Shown here: piece by piece, positions 51,953 through 62,229 of the stretch
Numbering within the stretch: position 1 is the stretch's first letter
Layout: the number at the start of each line of letters is the position of its first letter
Assembly (NCBI GenBank): GCA_039962225.1
Contig: JAMPKV010000001.1
Location: forward strand, 124,001 to 188,000
Direction of reading: 5' to 3'
Length of the DNA: 64,000 nt
Source: Microcoleus sp. AS-A8
GTDB lineage: Bacteria; Cyanobacteriota; Cyanobacteriia; Cyanobacteriales; Coleofasciculaceae
The notes under the pieces: model-generated
The model's database searches: none
What the model was told of the DNA's origin: nothing
What the model saw: only the letters and a program-made list of their open reading frames with translations
Position numbers and translations under genes: made by a program

Positions 51953-52378
51953 ATGGCGGAGCACAATTCAACAACAGCAAAATCCATGGCAATTACTTAC
52001 CCAATCATCGAAACCCAGTTGAGGCTGATTAGAGCCTTGCAGAAGGGCTACGTCGAAGCCCTCGAAGCAGGAGACTGGCAAGCCGCCAATTACCGATGCC
52101 TACACTTACACAAATTATGTGAAGGATTGCACCATTTGAGTGAGTTACTGGAGCGGGAGGGCAAAATGCCAGATACGTTGACACCGTTGCCAGCGAGGAC
52201 TAATAATAACTGGGTCAGTAGTATTCATACTACATCACCCATTCATTCCTTAAACTCGGCTTCTGAGACTAACGATAAGGCCGTCGGATCACCGCCACCG
52301 CTACCGGAGCCGCCTCACTATGAATGGGGCATGGGTTTTCAAGGAGTAGAACCACCGCCCATTGATGAAGTATGGTAA
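51953..52378 (+). CDS. Hypothetical protein, 141 residues
   Basis: Start ATG 51953 with AAGGG 5 nt upstream. A helical N-terminal half (about 12-75: YPIIETQLRLIRALQKGYVEALEAGDWQAANYRCLHLHKLCEGLHHLSELLEREG) is followed by a disordered Ser/Asn/Pro-rich tail ending PPHYEWGMGFQGVEPPPIDEVW. No known family recognised. It lies 200 bp after the histidine kinase on the same strand, and the helical part could be an interaction module, but no partner can be named. Confidence 0.55.
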   Translation: MAEHNSTTAKSMAITYPIIETQLRLIRALQKGYVEALEAGDWQAANYRCLHLHKLCEGLHHLSELLEREGKMPDTLTPLPARTNNNWVSSIHTTSPIHSLNSASETNDKAVGSPPPLPEPPHYEWGMGFQGVEPPPIDEVW

Positions 52379-52630
52379 TCATACCCTTCAGGCAAACAGT
52401 TGCTACAAATTAGCGTTTTTTAGGAGTAATTCTTCAGGAGTTAATCGTTTAAATAGCATTTACGAATAACGACTAATTACTGACTAATAATCGATACCTA
52501 TGTAGCTCTGTTCAATCAAGGTGGTGTAAGCGCTAATCGGATTCTTGGTCAGGACTTACACAAAACCTCTACAGGTAAGGTGGGCAGGGCCCACCCTACT
52601 ACTAGACCAAATCCGCCCAAAAATTCACCA
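52379..52630. other. Intergenic region with GGTGGGC palindrome
   Basis: It holds a GGTGGGC/GCCCACC hairpin (52579-52595), a frequent cyanobacterial repeat type, and leads into repeat copy C. Together they fill the 354-bp gap between convergent genes. Confidence 0.45.
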
Positions 52631-52695
52631 GCTAAGTAGGTTGGCATTAATATTTGTCGTTGAGGCAAGGCAGACCGGAGATGAGAGTGAGGACA
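52631..52695 (-). repeat. Dispersed repeat copy C (inverted)
   Basis: 52631-52673 is the reverse complement of 4234-4276 with 42 of 43 positions identical. 52669-52695 is the exact reverse complement of 47652-47678. It thus joins the two blocks found separately in copies A and B, 40 bp from the adenosine deaminase stop. Confidence 0.88.
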
Positions 52696-52732
52696 AGATG
52701 CAAAAGGGTTTTAGGTTCTTAACATTTTCTCC

Positions 52733-53776
52733 CTAACTATTCACAGCGAACGTTTTTTTGGGTTCAGTTTTCAGCAAGTCCGTCAACAACGAAGTCGGGT
52801 CTTGAGTATGAGGCCAAGCAAAAGCATGTCGGAATGCAGCATCTTGACAAGCTTGTAACTGCTTAAAATTAATTACATCTTGAGTCAGCAAATTTTCATA
52901 CTCAAATTGCAGACGAACATTGTGCAATCCTGCATTATCTGTACCAATGGCAATATCTACGCCGGCCTCAAAGCAGCGGTCAAATACCACTTTCAACTGC
53001 CGAATATCTTGTAGGGTGCCAGTTTTCAGATAAGTCGTAGGACAAACTTCCAAACATTGCCCCTGCTGTTGCAACTGAGATAATAACTCTGGATGCTTTA
53101 AAGGAATTTGGATGCCGTGACCAATTCGCATTAGATAGGGCAGCAATTCAGGGTAACAGCCATCTGGAGTTTCGTAGAGATGACCGGTTGTTTTTAATCC
53201 GAGCGATCGCGCATACTGATACAACCCGATAAACTCATCTAAACGCTCAGCATAGTGAGCATCTCCCCCCGCCAAATCAACCCCACACACATACTCTTGA
53301 CTCTGCGCTGCCAAATCAACAATCGCCTTGTTTACCTCATAAGGTAACCGTGAGTGCATACACAGAATTTGGCTGGTTACCATCGGATACTCGGCAACCT
53401 GACTCGCTTTACCGACGATTTCCACAATCTGCGTCATCTGCTCAATTCGCTCAGATTGACTTAAGCGCTCAGATGTGCGGAGATAAGGCGTGTAGCGTAA
53501 CTCCAAATACGCCAAATTCTCAAAAATATGCGCGCCACGAATTAAGCGATAGATGAAATAGGGCAAAGTTTCCTCGGTTTGGACACTTTCCACCAATGTG
53601 TGCAGTTCTAGATACTCATCTAGCGTGTTACGAGGTCGTGTGTAAAACTGCTCAAACCCAGGATACTCAGGAAACCGTCCCGCCTGTTCGGGATTGTGGC
53701 GTTGGAAATATCGCCAGAGAATACGAGGAACAACCGAACCGCCGAGATGGCGGTGTAATTCAGCGTATAAACTCAC
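52733..53776 (-). CDS. Adenosine deaminase family protein
   Basis: 347 residues. Metal-dependent amidohydrolase motifs: ELHRHLGGS (H8, H10 zinc ligands), the third His in KTTGHLYET, MRIGHGIQIP and IGTDNAGLHN with the catalytic Asp. The length matches adenosine deaminase-type enzymes, which deaminate adenosine or related purines in salvage. Some close relatives act on N6-modified adenine or adenosine; the substrate is not resolved here. It is divergent from purA, another purine gene. Confidence 0.87.
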   Translation of the reverse strand: MSLYAELHRHLGGSVVPRILWRYFQRHNPEQAGRFPEYPGFEQFYTRPRNTLDEYLELHTLVESVQTEETLPYFIYRLIRGAHIFENLAYLELRYTPYLRTSERLSQSERIEQMTQIVEIVGKASQVAEYPMVTSQILCMHSRLPYEVNKAIVDLAAQSQEYVCGVDLAGGDAHYAERLDEFIGLYQYARSLGLKTTGHLYETPDGCYPELLPYLMRIGHGIQIPLKHPELLSQLQQQGQCLEVCPTTYLKTGTLQDIRQLKVVFDRCFEAGVDIAIGTDNAGLHNVRLQFEYENLLTQDVINFKQLQACQDAAFRHAFAWPHTQDPTSLLTDLLKTEPKKTFAVNS

Positions 53777-53988
53777 AAAAACCTCTCTAATATTAAATAA
53801 GGCTTGGAATGGGTAATAGCGGCGTCAATCTCATTCAACCGTGAGTCCACTCAGGGGAAGCCATTACCCCATCACGAACTGGCGCTGTCGCTTGATGGCT
53901 ATCAAGCTCAATGCGTTGCCACAGATTGATTAGCAACGCCTGTACGCATCCCCTCTTCTTAGAGTCATAACTTACTGTTAATTTTAAG

Positions 53989-54017
53989 TTGACACCCACT
54001 ACACGGGATGATAATAA
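53989..54017 (+). promoter_or_regulatory. Promoter of purA
   Basis: TTGACA (53989-53994), a 17-bp spacer, then TAATAA (54012-54017). A transcription start near 54024 would leave about 30 nt before the TTG codon, supporting that start. Confidence 0.6.
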
Positions 54018-54030
54018 TTGTAGTTTGTGA

Positions 54031-55395
<1,365 letters not shown>

Positions 55396-55523
55396 AGATT
55401 TTGGAGGTTGAATGTTGGAGGTTGGATGAAACTCTAACCCATAATTCTCGCCTCGACCCTCTAAAATCTAAGATCGGGCTGTGGCTCACTCTTGAAAACC
55501 TATAAAAGCTAAAAGCTACTCAG

Positions 55524-56120
55524 ATGGAAGTTTCAGTTGAATGTCAAAAGCGACCAGAAGGCAGCAAGCCAGGAGCCTTGCGTCGTTCGGGTTTAATCCC
55601 TGCGGTTCTCTACGGACATAAAGGGACAGAATCCGTTTCACTCACCTTACCAGCCAAAACCGCAGAAACTCTGCTCAAAAAGGCTACGGTTAACAACACT
55701 CTTGTTCAGGTCAATATTCCTGACATTTCCTGGAATGGTAAAGCTCTCCTGCGGGAAGTGCAAACTCATCCTTGGAAAAGAAGTCAAGTCTACCACCTCA
55801 GCTTTTTCTCCGTAGCTTCTCAAGACAGCCTGGAAGTAACCGTGCCATTGCACTTTCTGGGACAGGCCGCAGGGCTCAAATTAGGAGGAATCCTCGATCC
55901 TGTGATTACAGAAATTCAGGTACAGTGTGCCCCAGGCGACATCCCCGAATCGATCGATGTTGATGTTTCTAATCTAGAGATTGGAGATAGTCTGCATGTT
56001 AGCGATCTCGTTCTGCCAGAGGGCATCACACCAATGCTTGAACCCGAAACCACTATTGTCATCGTGGGGGGTTACGCTGGCTCACAAGAAGAAACCGAAG
56101 AAGCTTCTGAAGCGACTTGA
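55524..56120 (+). CDS. rplY: 50S ribosomal protein L25/CTC
   Basis: 198 residues, the long CTC form. The N-terminal L25 domain (1-90) has KPGALRRSGLIPAVLYG, which binds 5S rRNA, followed by a C-terminal TL5/CTC beta domain (about 95-185: LEVTVPLHFLGQAAGLKLGG). It ends in an acidic Glu/Ser/Thr tail. It follows purA by 128 bp on the same strand, an order common in cyanobacteria, and ends at a strong terminator. Confidence 0.93.
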   Translation: MEVSVECQKRPEGSKPGALRRSGLIPAVLYGHKGTESVSLTLPAKTAETLLKKATVNNTLVQVNIPDISWNGKALLREVQTHPWKRSQVYHLSFFSVASQDSLEVTVPLHFLGQAAGLKLGGILDPVITEIQVQCAPGDIPESIDVDVSNLEIGDSLHVSDLVLPEGITPMLEPETTIVIVGGYAGSQEETEEASEAT

Positions 56121-56146
56121 GGCTTATCCTCAGGAGTTTAGGAAGA

Positions 56147-56173
56147 CCAGGGACAATTGTCCCTGGCTTTTTT
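56147..56173 (+). terminator. Rho-independent terminator after rplY
   Basis: A 20-bp perfect palindrome with arms CCAGGGACAA/TTGTCCCTGG is followed by C and T6, 27 bp after the rplY stop. Confidence 0.9.
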
Positions 56174-56306
56174 GTATGAAAGAATGCCCCATCCAAGAAA
56201 GTTCATCTCTTCCCCTCACAAAAAACCCAAACTTTGATATCTTTCCCCTGCTGAAAGCACGGGGGCTTTACACATCACGACTCGTAAACGAAGCCTACGC
56301 AAAAAA

Positions 56307-57848
56307 ATGACACAGACATCTGTTCCTGCCTTGATTGAGCAAATGATGCAAGCAGGGTTCTATCCTCACCCGGTAACAGAACCGATTCAATTGATACAAA
56401 CCCATGTTTCCTACGTGTTTCTGACCGGTGATTATGCTTATAAAGTTAAGAAACCTGTAAATTTTGGCTTCTTAGATTTCTCTACTTTGGCACAACGGCA
56501 GCATTTCTGTTTAGAAGAATTGCGGATGAATCAGCCAATTGCGCCGGAGATTTATCTGGAGGTTTTGCCCATTGTTGAAATCGATGGCAAGTTGGTTTTG
56601 GGGGATGCGGGTCAAGCGGTAGAATATGCGCTAAAAATGTGCCAATTTCCCCAAGAAGCACTGTTTATCACGATGTTTGAGCAGGGGCAGTTGACAGAAA
56701 CCCATATGGAAGAATTAGGGCGAATTGTTGCCCAATTCCATGCCAAAGCTGAAACGAATGATTACATTCGCTCCTTTGGGGAAGTCTCTAAAATTCGCGA
56801 GGCATTTGACGAGAATTATCAGCAAACGGAAAAGTATATCGGTGGGCCTCAAACGCAACAGCAATATGAGGAAACGAAAAACTTTAGCGATACGTTTTTT
56901 TTACAACAGCCGACCTTATTGGCAACACGTCGAGAGAATAATCGGATTCGGGAATGTCATGGGGATTTGCATCTGAGAAATATTTGCTTTTGGCATGACA
57001 AAATTCAATTGTTTGACCGCATTGAATTTAATGAACCATTCCGCTTTGTTGATGTGATGTATGATGTGGCGTTTGCCGTGATGGATTTAGAAGCACGGGG
57101 GCGTAAAGACTTAGGAAATGCGTTTTTAAATACCTATATTGAGCAAACTGGCGACTGGGAAGGATTACAAGTTTTACCGTTGTACTTAAGTCGGCAGGCG
57201 TATGTTAGAGCGAAGGTAACTTCTTTTTTACTCGATGACCCTGGTGTTCCGCAAGATGCCAAGCAAGAGGCGGCAAAAGTCGCGTCAGATTATTATCGAC
57301 AGGCGTGGGAGTATACGAAAACGAATCAGGGGCAGTTGATTTTGATGTCGGGGTTGTCGGGTTCGGGTAAATCGACGGTAGCGCGACATTTAGCACGGCG
57401 CTTAGGGGCGATTCACCTCCGTTCAGATGCAGTACGCAAACACCTCGCGGGGATTCCCTTGGAACAGAAAGGGGGAGATGAGCTTTATACGAATGAAATG
57501 AGCGAGAAGACTTACGGACGCTTATTGGAATTAGGTTTGATGTTGGCAAACGCGGGCTTTCCGGTGATTTTAGATGCAAAATACGATCGCATGGCGTTAC
57601 GACAAGAGGCTATTGCTCAAGCCAATACCCAGAATTTGCCCCTAAAGATTATCCAGTGTACGGCAGGAGAGGAAATTTTGCGCGATCGCCTCTCCTCTCG
57701 CACGGGCGATGTTTCCGATGCTACCGCTGATTTACTGACTCAACAGTTAGCGACGGCTGAACCCTTTACGGACGCGGAACAATCTCTCGTCACCCCGATA
57801 GATACAACCCAAGATTGGGCATCACTGCTGCCAGGAATCCTGAGTTAG
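56307..57848 (+). CDS. APH-like kinase fused to P-loop ATPase
   Basis: 513 residues. The N-terminal half has an aminoglycoside-phosphotransferase-like fold: VFLTGDYAYKVKKPVNFGFLDF, catalytic CHGDLHLRNICFW and the metal Asp/Glu region LFDRIEFNEPF. The C-terminal half (about 340-513) is a P-loop kinase domain with LMSGLSGSGKST and a gluconate/shikimate-kinase-like lid. This two-domain family is widespread and its substrate is not established. AAAAAA precedes ATG 56307. Relatives of one inverted-repeat element flank both ends of the gene (about 56270-56300 and 57886-57961). Confidence 0.85.
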   Translation: MTQTSVPALIEQMMQAGFYPHPVTEPIQLIQTHVSYVFLTGDYAYKVKKPVNFGFLDFSTLAQRQHFCLEELRMNQPIAPEIYLEVLPIVEIDGKLVLGDAGQAVEYALKMCQFPQEALFITMFEQGQLTETHMEELGRIVAQFHAKAETNDYIRSFGEVSKIREAFDENYQQTEKYIGGPQTQQQYEETKNFSDTFFLQQPTLLATRRENNRIRECHGDLHLRNICFWHDKIQLFDRIEFNEPFRFVDVMYDVAFAVMDLEARGRKDLGNAFLNTYIEQTGDWEGLQVLPLYLSRQAYVRAKVTSFLLDDPGVPQDAKQEAAKVASDYYRQAWEYTKTNQGQLILMSGLSGSGKSTVARHLARRLGAIHLRSDAVRKHLAGIPLEQKGGDELYTNEMSEKTYGRLLELGLMLANAGFPVILDAKYDRMALRQEAIAQANTQNLPLKIIQCTAGEEILRDRLSSRTGDVSDATADLLTQQLATAEPFTDAEQSLVTPIDTTQDWASLLPGILS

Positions 57849-57885
57849 GTTTTGAGTACATCGATACCCACACCCTCAAGGGTGG

Positions 57886-57974
57886 GGCTACACAAACGAA
57901 GCCGTAGCTTAGCCGGCTTGAAACTCTTAAGCCTGTCCAGACTGGCTTTGTTCGTTTAGCCGCGACTTGAGTCG
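57886..57974. repeat. Inverted-repeat element after APH-like gene
   Basis: Arms GGCTACACAAACGAAGCC (57886-57903) and GGCTTTGTTCGTTTAGCC (57944-57961) pair at 15 of 18 positions. Beyond them is a palindrome CGACTTGAGTCG (57963-57974). This element type recurs in filamentous cyanobacterial genomes (from memory). Confidence 0.6.
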
Positions 57975-57996
57975 TTAGGGGTTTTTACTCGATGTT

Positions 57997-58701
57997 CTAT
58001 GAGCGCAGTTCATCCAATTTGGCACGCACCACCTGGATATCTTGCCACATCAGCCATTTAGGGCTACCTTGTTCTCGTGAAGGATTTCGCAGCAGGTAAG
58101 CCGGGTGAAGAATGGGCATACATAAACGCCCTTCCCACTCCATCCAAGTGCCGCGAATTTTGGTGATACCCCGCTTGTCACCCGTCACTCCTTTTACCGC
58201 TGTCGCACCTGTTAAAAGAATAATCTTCGGATCTACCAGACGAATTTGTTCTAATAAATAAGGCTTACAAGCGGCGATTTCATCCGGAGTCGGCACTCGG
58301 TTACCCGGTGGGCGGCATTTGACGACATTACAGATATACACATCCTGCTCAGTGTCGAGCTTTACAGACTCTAGAATTTTCTCTAATAGTTGTCCGGCTT
58401 TCCCGACAAACGGCAGACCGGTTTCATCTTCATTTTGACCCGGCCCTTCCCCGATAATCATGATCGGGGCTTGGGGATTGCCCCGCCCAACAACGGCGTG
58501 AGTGCGGGTAGCTCCTAAGTCGCATCGATGACAACCGTTGCAGTGTTGTGCTAAAGGCACCATTGAGTCGTAAGTGCCAGGAGGAATCGGAATTTTGGCA
58601 TTTGCGGGAATTAGTTTGTATTGAGAGTCACTCGGCGTTGAGTCATGAAAGGTTGACTCATCAAATAGGCTTAATTGTTCTTCGCTGGACATGAATTTCA
58701 A
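57997..58701 (-). CDS. Family 4 uracil-DNA glycosylase (4Fe-4S)
   Basis: 234 residues. It removes uracil from DNA in base-excision repair. Motifs are GEGPGQNEDETGLPFVGKAGQLL (uracil-binding loop) and the C-terminal LHPAYLLRNPS. Cluster ligands lie in QHCNGCHRCDL and in ICNVVKCRPPGNR...AACKPYL. The first 30 residues are a variable, acidic Ser-rich extension before the conserved fold. A second Met (58692) is an equally possible start. Confidence 0.9.
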   Translation of the reverse strand: MKFMSSEEQLSLFDESTFHDSTPSDSQYKLIPANAKIPIPPGTYDSMVPLAQHCNGCHRCDLGATRTHAVVGRGNPQAPIMIIGEGPGQNEDETGLPFVGKAGQLLEKILESVKLDTEQDVYICNVVKCRPPGNRVPTPDEIAACKPYLLEQIRLVDPKIILLTGATAVKGVTGDKRGITKIRGTWMEWEGRLCMPILHPAYLLRNPSREQGSPKWLMWQDIQVVRAKLDELRS

Positions 58702-58912
58702 GGTTTCGGATCAGGGCAGAATGCACACAGGTACACAGGGTTAGGAGAGCAGGAAGCCTTCTAAATTTTAAATGGGATTCACGCTCGCAACGGGGTGAAA
58801 ATGAAGTGGCGATATTTTTTGTCAAGAATCACCCCTTCAGTACAGGGCAGATAAAGCAAAATCAGTCATTATGGGGGCAAGCAAGCTGTGCTTTTAAGCG
58901 CCGGAGGAAACC

Positions 58913-59599
58913 ATGTCGTCTGCCCCGCTATTTAGCGATCGCGCCGATGCAGGAGAGCAGCTAGCAGAGTCGCTTCTCATTCAAATCAATCATCTGCGGG
59001 AAGCTGGCATTTCGGCTGCACCCATTGTATATGCACTCCCTCGCGGTGGCCTTCCTGTAGCAGCCCCCGTAGCCCGTAAACTTAATTGTCCTCTGGATAT
59101 TGTGGTGGCTAAAAAAATTACAATGCCCCCAAATCCAGAATTAGCGATTGGTGCGGTGACTCCAGAAGGAGATGTTCTTTGGTTACGCCAAAAGCGATGG
59201 GGCAAAAGAAATGATCGCTTGTTACAAACGGCTGTCTATCAAGCTCAAGAAAAAGCCCAAGCTCAGCTCCAGCAGTTTTCTCCAGGGCGTCCTCTGGTCA
59301 ATCCCCAAGGCACTTTGGCACTTTTAATTGATGATGGCATTGCGACGGGAATGACGATGGCAGCAGCAACCCAAGCCTTGAGAACGAAACAGCCAACACA
59401 AATTTGGCTTTGTGCGCCGGTAGCGCCAGCAGGACTCATGAATTGGTTGCAAAAGTGGTGCGATCGCGTTGTTGTGCTACAAACACCCAAGCAATTTTTG
59501 AGTGTTAGCCGCTTTTACGAACAATTTCCTCAGGTTGAATCCGAGGACGCCCTGAGTTATTTGCACAACCATAATCACCCTCTGATCACGGAAAACTAG
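58913..59599 (+). CDS. Phosphoribosyltransferase-like protein
   Basis: 228 residues. Type-I phosphoribosyltransferase fold with the PRPP-binding loop LALLIDDGIATGMTMAAA and an upstream GGLPVAAPVARKL segment. It probably acts in nucleotide salvage or as a regulator; the family (often beside hydrolases) has no fixed substrate. The ribosome site GGAGG lies 6 nt before ATG 58913. It is divergent from the uracil-DNA glycosylase. Confidence 0.82.
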   Translation: MSSAPLFSDRADAGEQLAESLLIQINHLREAGISAAPIVYALPRGGLPVAAPVARKLNCPLDIVVAKKITMPPNPELAIGAVTPEGDVLWLRQKRWGKRNDRLLQTAVYQAQEKAQAQLQQFSPGRPLVNPQGTLALLIDDGIATGMTMAAATQALRTKQPTQIWLCAPVAPAGLMNWLQKWCDRVVVLQTPKQFLSVSRFYEQFPQVESEDALSYLHNHNHPLITEN

Positions 59600-59733
59600 A
59601 CCTCTTCGTCCGCAAGGGCTAGCCAAACCTGCAATGCTGAATTATTCTAATCAGTAGCTCTAACCTTGGTAAACTGTATTGGTTTTGAGCAAACATAGGG
59701 TAACGACCCTCTCAAAACAAGCGTTAATTAGCA

Positions 59734-60048
59734 ATGAGATATTGTCAATTGTGGTGGCGCTCTTTAATTTTTTCCATCCAGTACGACCCACCGGGGTTTG
59801 TTGAGTACTTGATGATGTCATTTGCTCTGGGTTTGGGCATGAAGTGGTTTTTTTCACCGGAATGGCCTTACCTAGTACTGAGTTCCAGCTTTGTGATCGG
59901 GGCTGCCCTATCCATGTTGGTACGAGAGTTGCTCATGCCTTCGTCCCGAAAGCCAATGGTATTGGCGTCCATCCTTTTGTTATTGGCTTATAGCTTTTCT
60001 AGCTTTGTTTATCTAGTTAGAAATTACGGACTACTCAATAGCCCTTAA
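59734..60048 (+). CDS. Small membrane protein, 104 residues
   Basis: Three hydrophobic segments (about 24-40, 45-63 and 75-95) with short connecting loops and an N-terminus rich in aromatic residues. There is no Shine-Dalgarno and no recognised family. A real gene is likely from the membrane-protein pattern, but the function is unknown. Confidence 0.55.
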   Translation: MRYCQLWWRSLIFSIQYDPPGFVEYLMMSFALGLGMKWFFSPEWPYLVLSSSFVIGAALSMLVRELLMPSSRKPMVLASILLLLAYSFSSFVYLVRNYGLLNSP

Positions 60049-60073
60049 CGGATTAGCTATCGGTGTTGCAGGG

Positions 60074-60448
60074 CTATGCATGGGACTGATGCAGAATTAA
60101 GCGATTTCCCGCTGGGTCGTAAGCATAAATTTCAAGGCCGTGAGAGGCTGTCATTATTTCTCCGGGTGGTGGGTATCCGATGCGGGTTAAATGAGCGATC
60201 GCATCCTCTAAATTATCCACTTCTAAACACAAGCTCATGCCGCTTAGCATAGAATTGACAAATTCTTCCTGGTGCGTTGGTTGAGGCTGAAAGATGCCCA
60301 AGCGCAACCCAGTCAGATGAAACTCAGCATAGACATTGGGAATGTAGGGTTTGGGTTCTTGAGCGAGCAACTGGCGATAAAACCAAACCAGAGTCTCGGC
60401 GTCAGCGGCGGCTAAGGTAACAAAGGCGTCGGTGTATTGAAAAAGCAT
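60074..60448 (-). CDS. VOC (glyoxalase/bleomycin-resistance) superfamily protein
   Basis: 124 residues, one VOC domain made of two beta-alpha-beta modules: FVTLAAADAETLVWFYRQLL, AEFHLTGLRLGIFQP, MSLCLEVDNLEDAIAHLTRIG and LEIYAYDPAGNRLILHQ. VOC proteins use a metal to act on small molecules or bind them. The second metal Glu is replaced by a hydrophobic strand here, so activity is uncertain. Convergent to the small membrane-protein gene. Confidence 0.8.
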   Translation of the reverse strand: MLFQYTDAFVTLAAADAETLVWFYRQLLAQEPKPYIPNVYAEFHLTGLRLGIFQPQPTHQEEFVNSMLSGMSLCLEVDNLEDAIAHLTRIGYPPPGEIMTASHGLEIYAYDPAGNRLILHQSHA

Positions 60449-60558
60449 AAGGATTGTATATTAAAGCCAGAGTCACTCAGGAAAGAAGAAGCTCGATACT
60501 CCCCGCAATTCCTTACAATAAATTGTGAGACTTATTTTAAAGAGCGAACAGCCTGAGT

Positions 60559-61026
60559 ATGGCCAAAACCGTTGCCGATGTCATGAGCCGTGACCCCATC
60601 ATGGTCAAGCCGCAAACGCCGATCAAAGAGGCCATTAAAATTCTTGCAGAACAGCGCATCAGTGGTTTGCCGGTGGTGGATGACGCAGGCAGTTTGGTGG
60701 GCGTGATTTCTGAAACGGATTTGTTGTGGCAGGAGACAGGAGTTGAGCCGCCAGTCTACATTATGTTTCTTGATAGTGTGATTTTTTTAGAAAATCCCGC
60801 TCGTCACGAGCAAGAACTCCATAAAGCGCTGGGGCAAACTGTTGGAGAAGTGATGAGTACGAATCCCGTTACGGTGGAATCGGCTCAACCCTTACGGAAG
60901 GCGGCAAAGCTGATGCAGGAAAAGTCAATCCGGCGATTGCCGGTGGTTAATGATCAGGGTAAGGTCATTGGTATTCTCACGCCTGGGGATATTGTGCGGG
61001 CGATGGCGGCGGAGTTTAATGACTGA
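60559..61026 (+). CDS. CBS-domain protein
   Basis: 155 residues with two CBS domains (about 8-60 and 93-148), each with the pattern VADVMSRDPIMVKPQTPI...RISGLPVVDDAG..VGVISETDLLW. Tandem CBS pairs bind adenosyl ligands and act as energy sensors. About 30 extra residues between the domains, including PPVYIMFLDSVIFLENP, distinguish a subgroup conserved in cyanobacteria and plants. Partner unknown. Confidence 0.9.
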   Translation: MAKTVADVMSRDPIMVKPQTPIKEAIKILAEQRISGLPVVDDAGSLVGVISETDLLWQETGVEPPVYIMFLDSVIFLENPARHEQELHKALGQTVGEVMSTNPVTVESAQPLRKAAKLMQEKSIRRLPVVNDQGKVIGILTPGDIVRAMAAEFND

Positions 61027-61165
61027 GTCAAATACTCTCCGTGTGGCACTGAGGACACAATTCCTGGTTTAATGCAGAGAAAGGGCAGCAGTCAATTGGG
61101 GCTTTGACCCAGTGGTGACTGTTGCCCTATTCCATCACTAATGAAGCAATAATAAACAAATACCA

Positions 61166-61831
61166 ATGAGCGTTACTCGTGAGTCTGTTCAAGAGCTGCT
61201 GAGTTCTCAGGATTTTGGTCAGCGTATAAGTGGAGTCAATCAGTTACGCCAACTCGAACCGGCTGTAGCCTTTGAGTTAATTCAGCCGATTGTGACGGAT
61301 GCCAATACTCGTGTCCGATATGCAGCAGTCAGTCAGTTGGATACCCTAGGGAATCAAGATTTACAAGCGACGTTAACCCTATTACGCGATCGCTTACTCA
61401 ATGACTCGGAACCGGATGTGCAAGCGGCGGCGGCTGATGCGTTGGGTGCACTCAAGCTGACAGAAGCCTATGAAGATATTCAGCGGCTTTATCATCAAAC
61501 CTCTGAATGGTTGGTGCAGTTTAGTATTATTGCCGCATTGGGGGAAATGGGCGATCCGCGTTCTTTTGAGTTATTGCAGGAAGCGCTTAATTCTGAAACC
61601 AGCCTAGTGCAAACGGCGGCGATTAGTGCCTTGGGAGAGTTAGGCGATGGGCGTGCCGTATCGTTGTTGATTCCTTTTGCCACGAATTCAGATTGGCAGA
61701 TTCGTTTTCGCGTCGCGCAGGCGCTAAGTCGGCTGGGAGGTGCAGAGGCACACTCTACGCTGGAAACTTTGGCGAAGGATGAGAACCAGCAAGTGGCGAA
61801 GGAAGCGCAGGCGTCTGTGTCGTTGGGTTGA
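61166..61831 (+). CDS. nblB: NblB-like HEAT-repeat protein (phycobilisome degradation)
   Basis: 221 residues of HEAT-type repeats (about 30 residues each, with VRYAAVSQL, VQAAAADALGAL and VQTAAISALGELGD helices). Length and sequence match cyanobacterial NblB, the bilin-lyase-related factor needed for phycobilisome degradation under nutrient starvation. The opening SVTRESVQELLSSQDFGQRI is characteristic. Its neighbour bvdR also handles bilins, which strengthens the call. No clear Shine-Dalgarno. Confidence 0.88.
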   Translation: MSVTRESVQELLSSQDFGQRISGVNQLRQLEPAVAFELIQPIVTDANTRVRYAAVSQLDTLGNQDLQATLTLLRDRLLNDSEPDVQAAAADALGALKLTEAYEDIQRLYHQTSEWLVQFSIIAALGEMGDPRSFELLQEALNSETSLVQTAAISALGELGDGRAVSLLIPFATNSDWQIRFRVAQALSRLGGAEAHSTLETLAKDENQQVAKEAQASVSLG

Positions 61832-62229
61832 CGGGCGAGTTGACTCTCAATTGGACTGAGGACAAAGGAAAATGGAAAACAGTTTAAAGTAACTTACACT
61901 CCGAGTGTGGACTGTTTTTGATTATCCGTAGCCTTTGCTCTAGATAACGGTAATCAAGCTAAACAAAGGTGGGGGAAGTGAGCGTCGCTTGCCTCCCCCA
62001 CCCTGATGATGAGCAACTCAAAAGCTTGAACGTTTTTACTTATCACCCACTTGAGGTTAAAAAAGATGGTGAGTAGACCGAAAACTTTGGCCTATGGTGT
62101 AACGTAAAAATTCAAGTATTTGTTTAAGAGTCAATACATTCGAGAAAACTTTCCTTTTTACCGACATGCCGTAGCTTGCCTTGAAGAAGTAAACGGTGAA
62201 ATCCTAGTAAATAACCTCCAAATTTTTCG
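61832..62229. other. Intergenic region with strong hairpin before bvdR
   Basis: About 400 bp. It contains GGTGGGGGAAG.../...CTCCCCCACC arms (61968-62002), a strong hairpin without a T-run that probably ends the nblB transcript. The bvdR promoter probably lies in the AT-rich part after 62080. No gene recognised. Confidence 0.5.
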
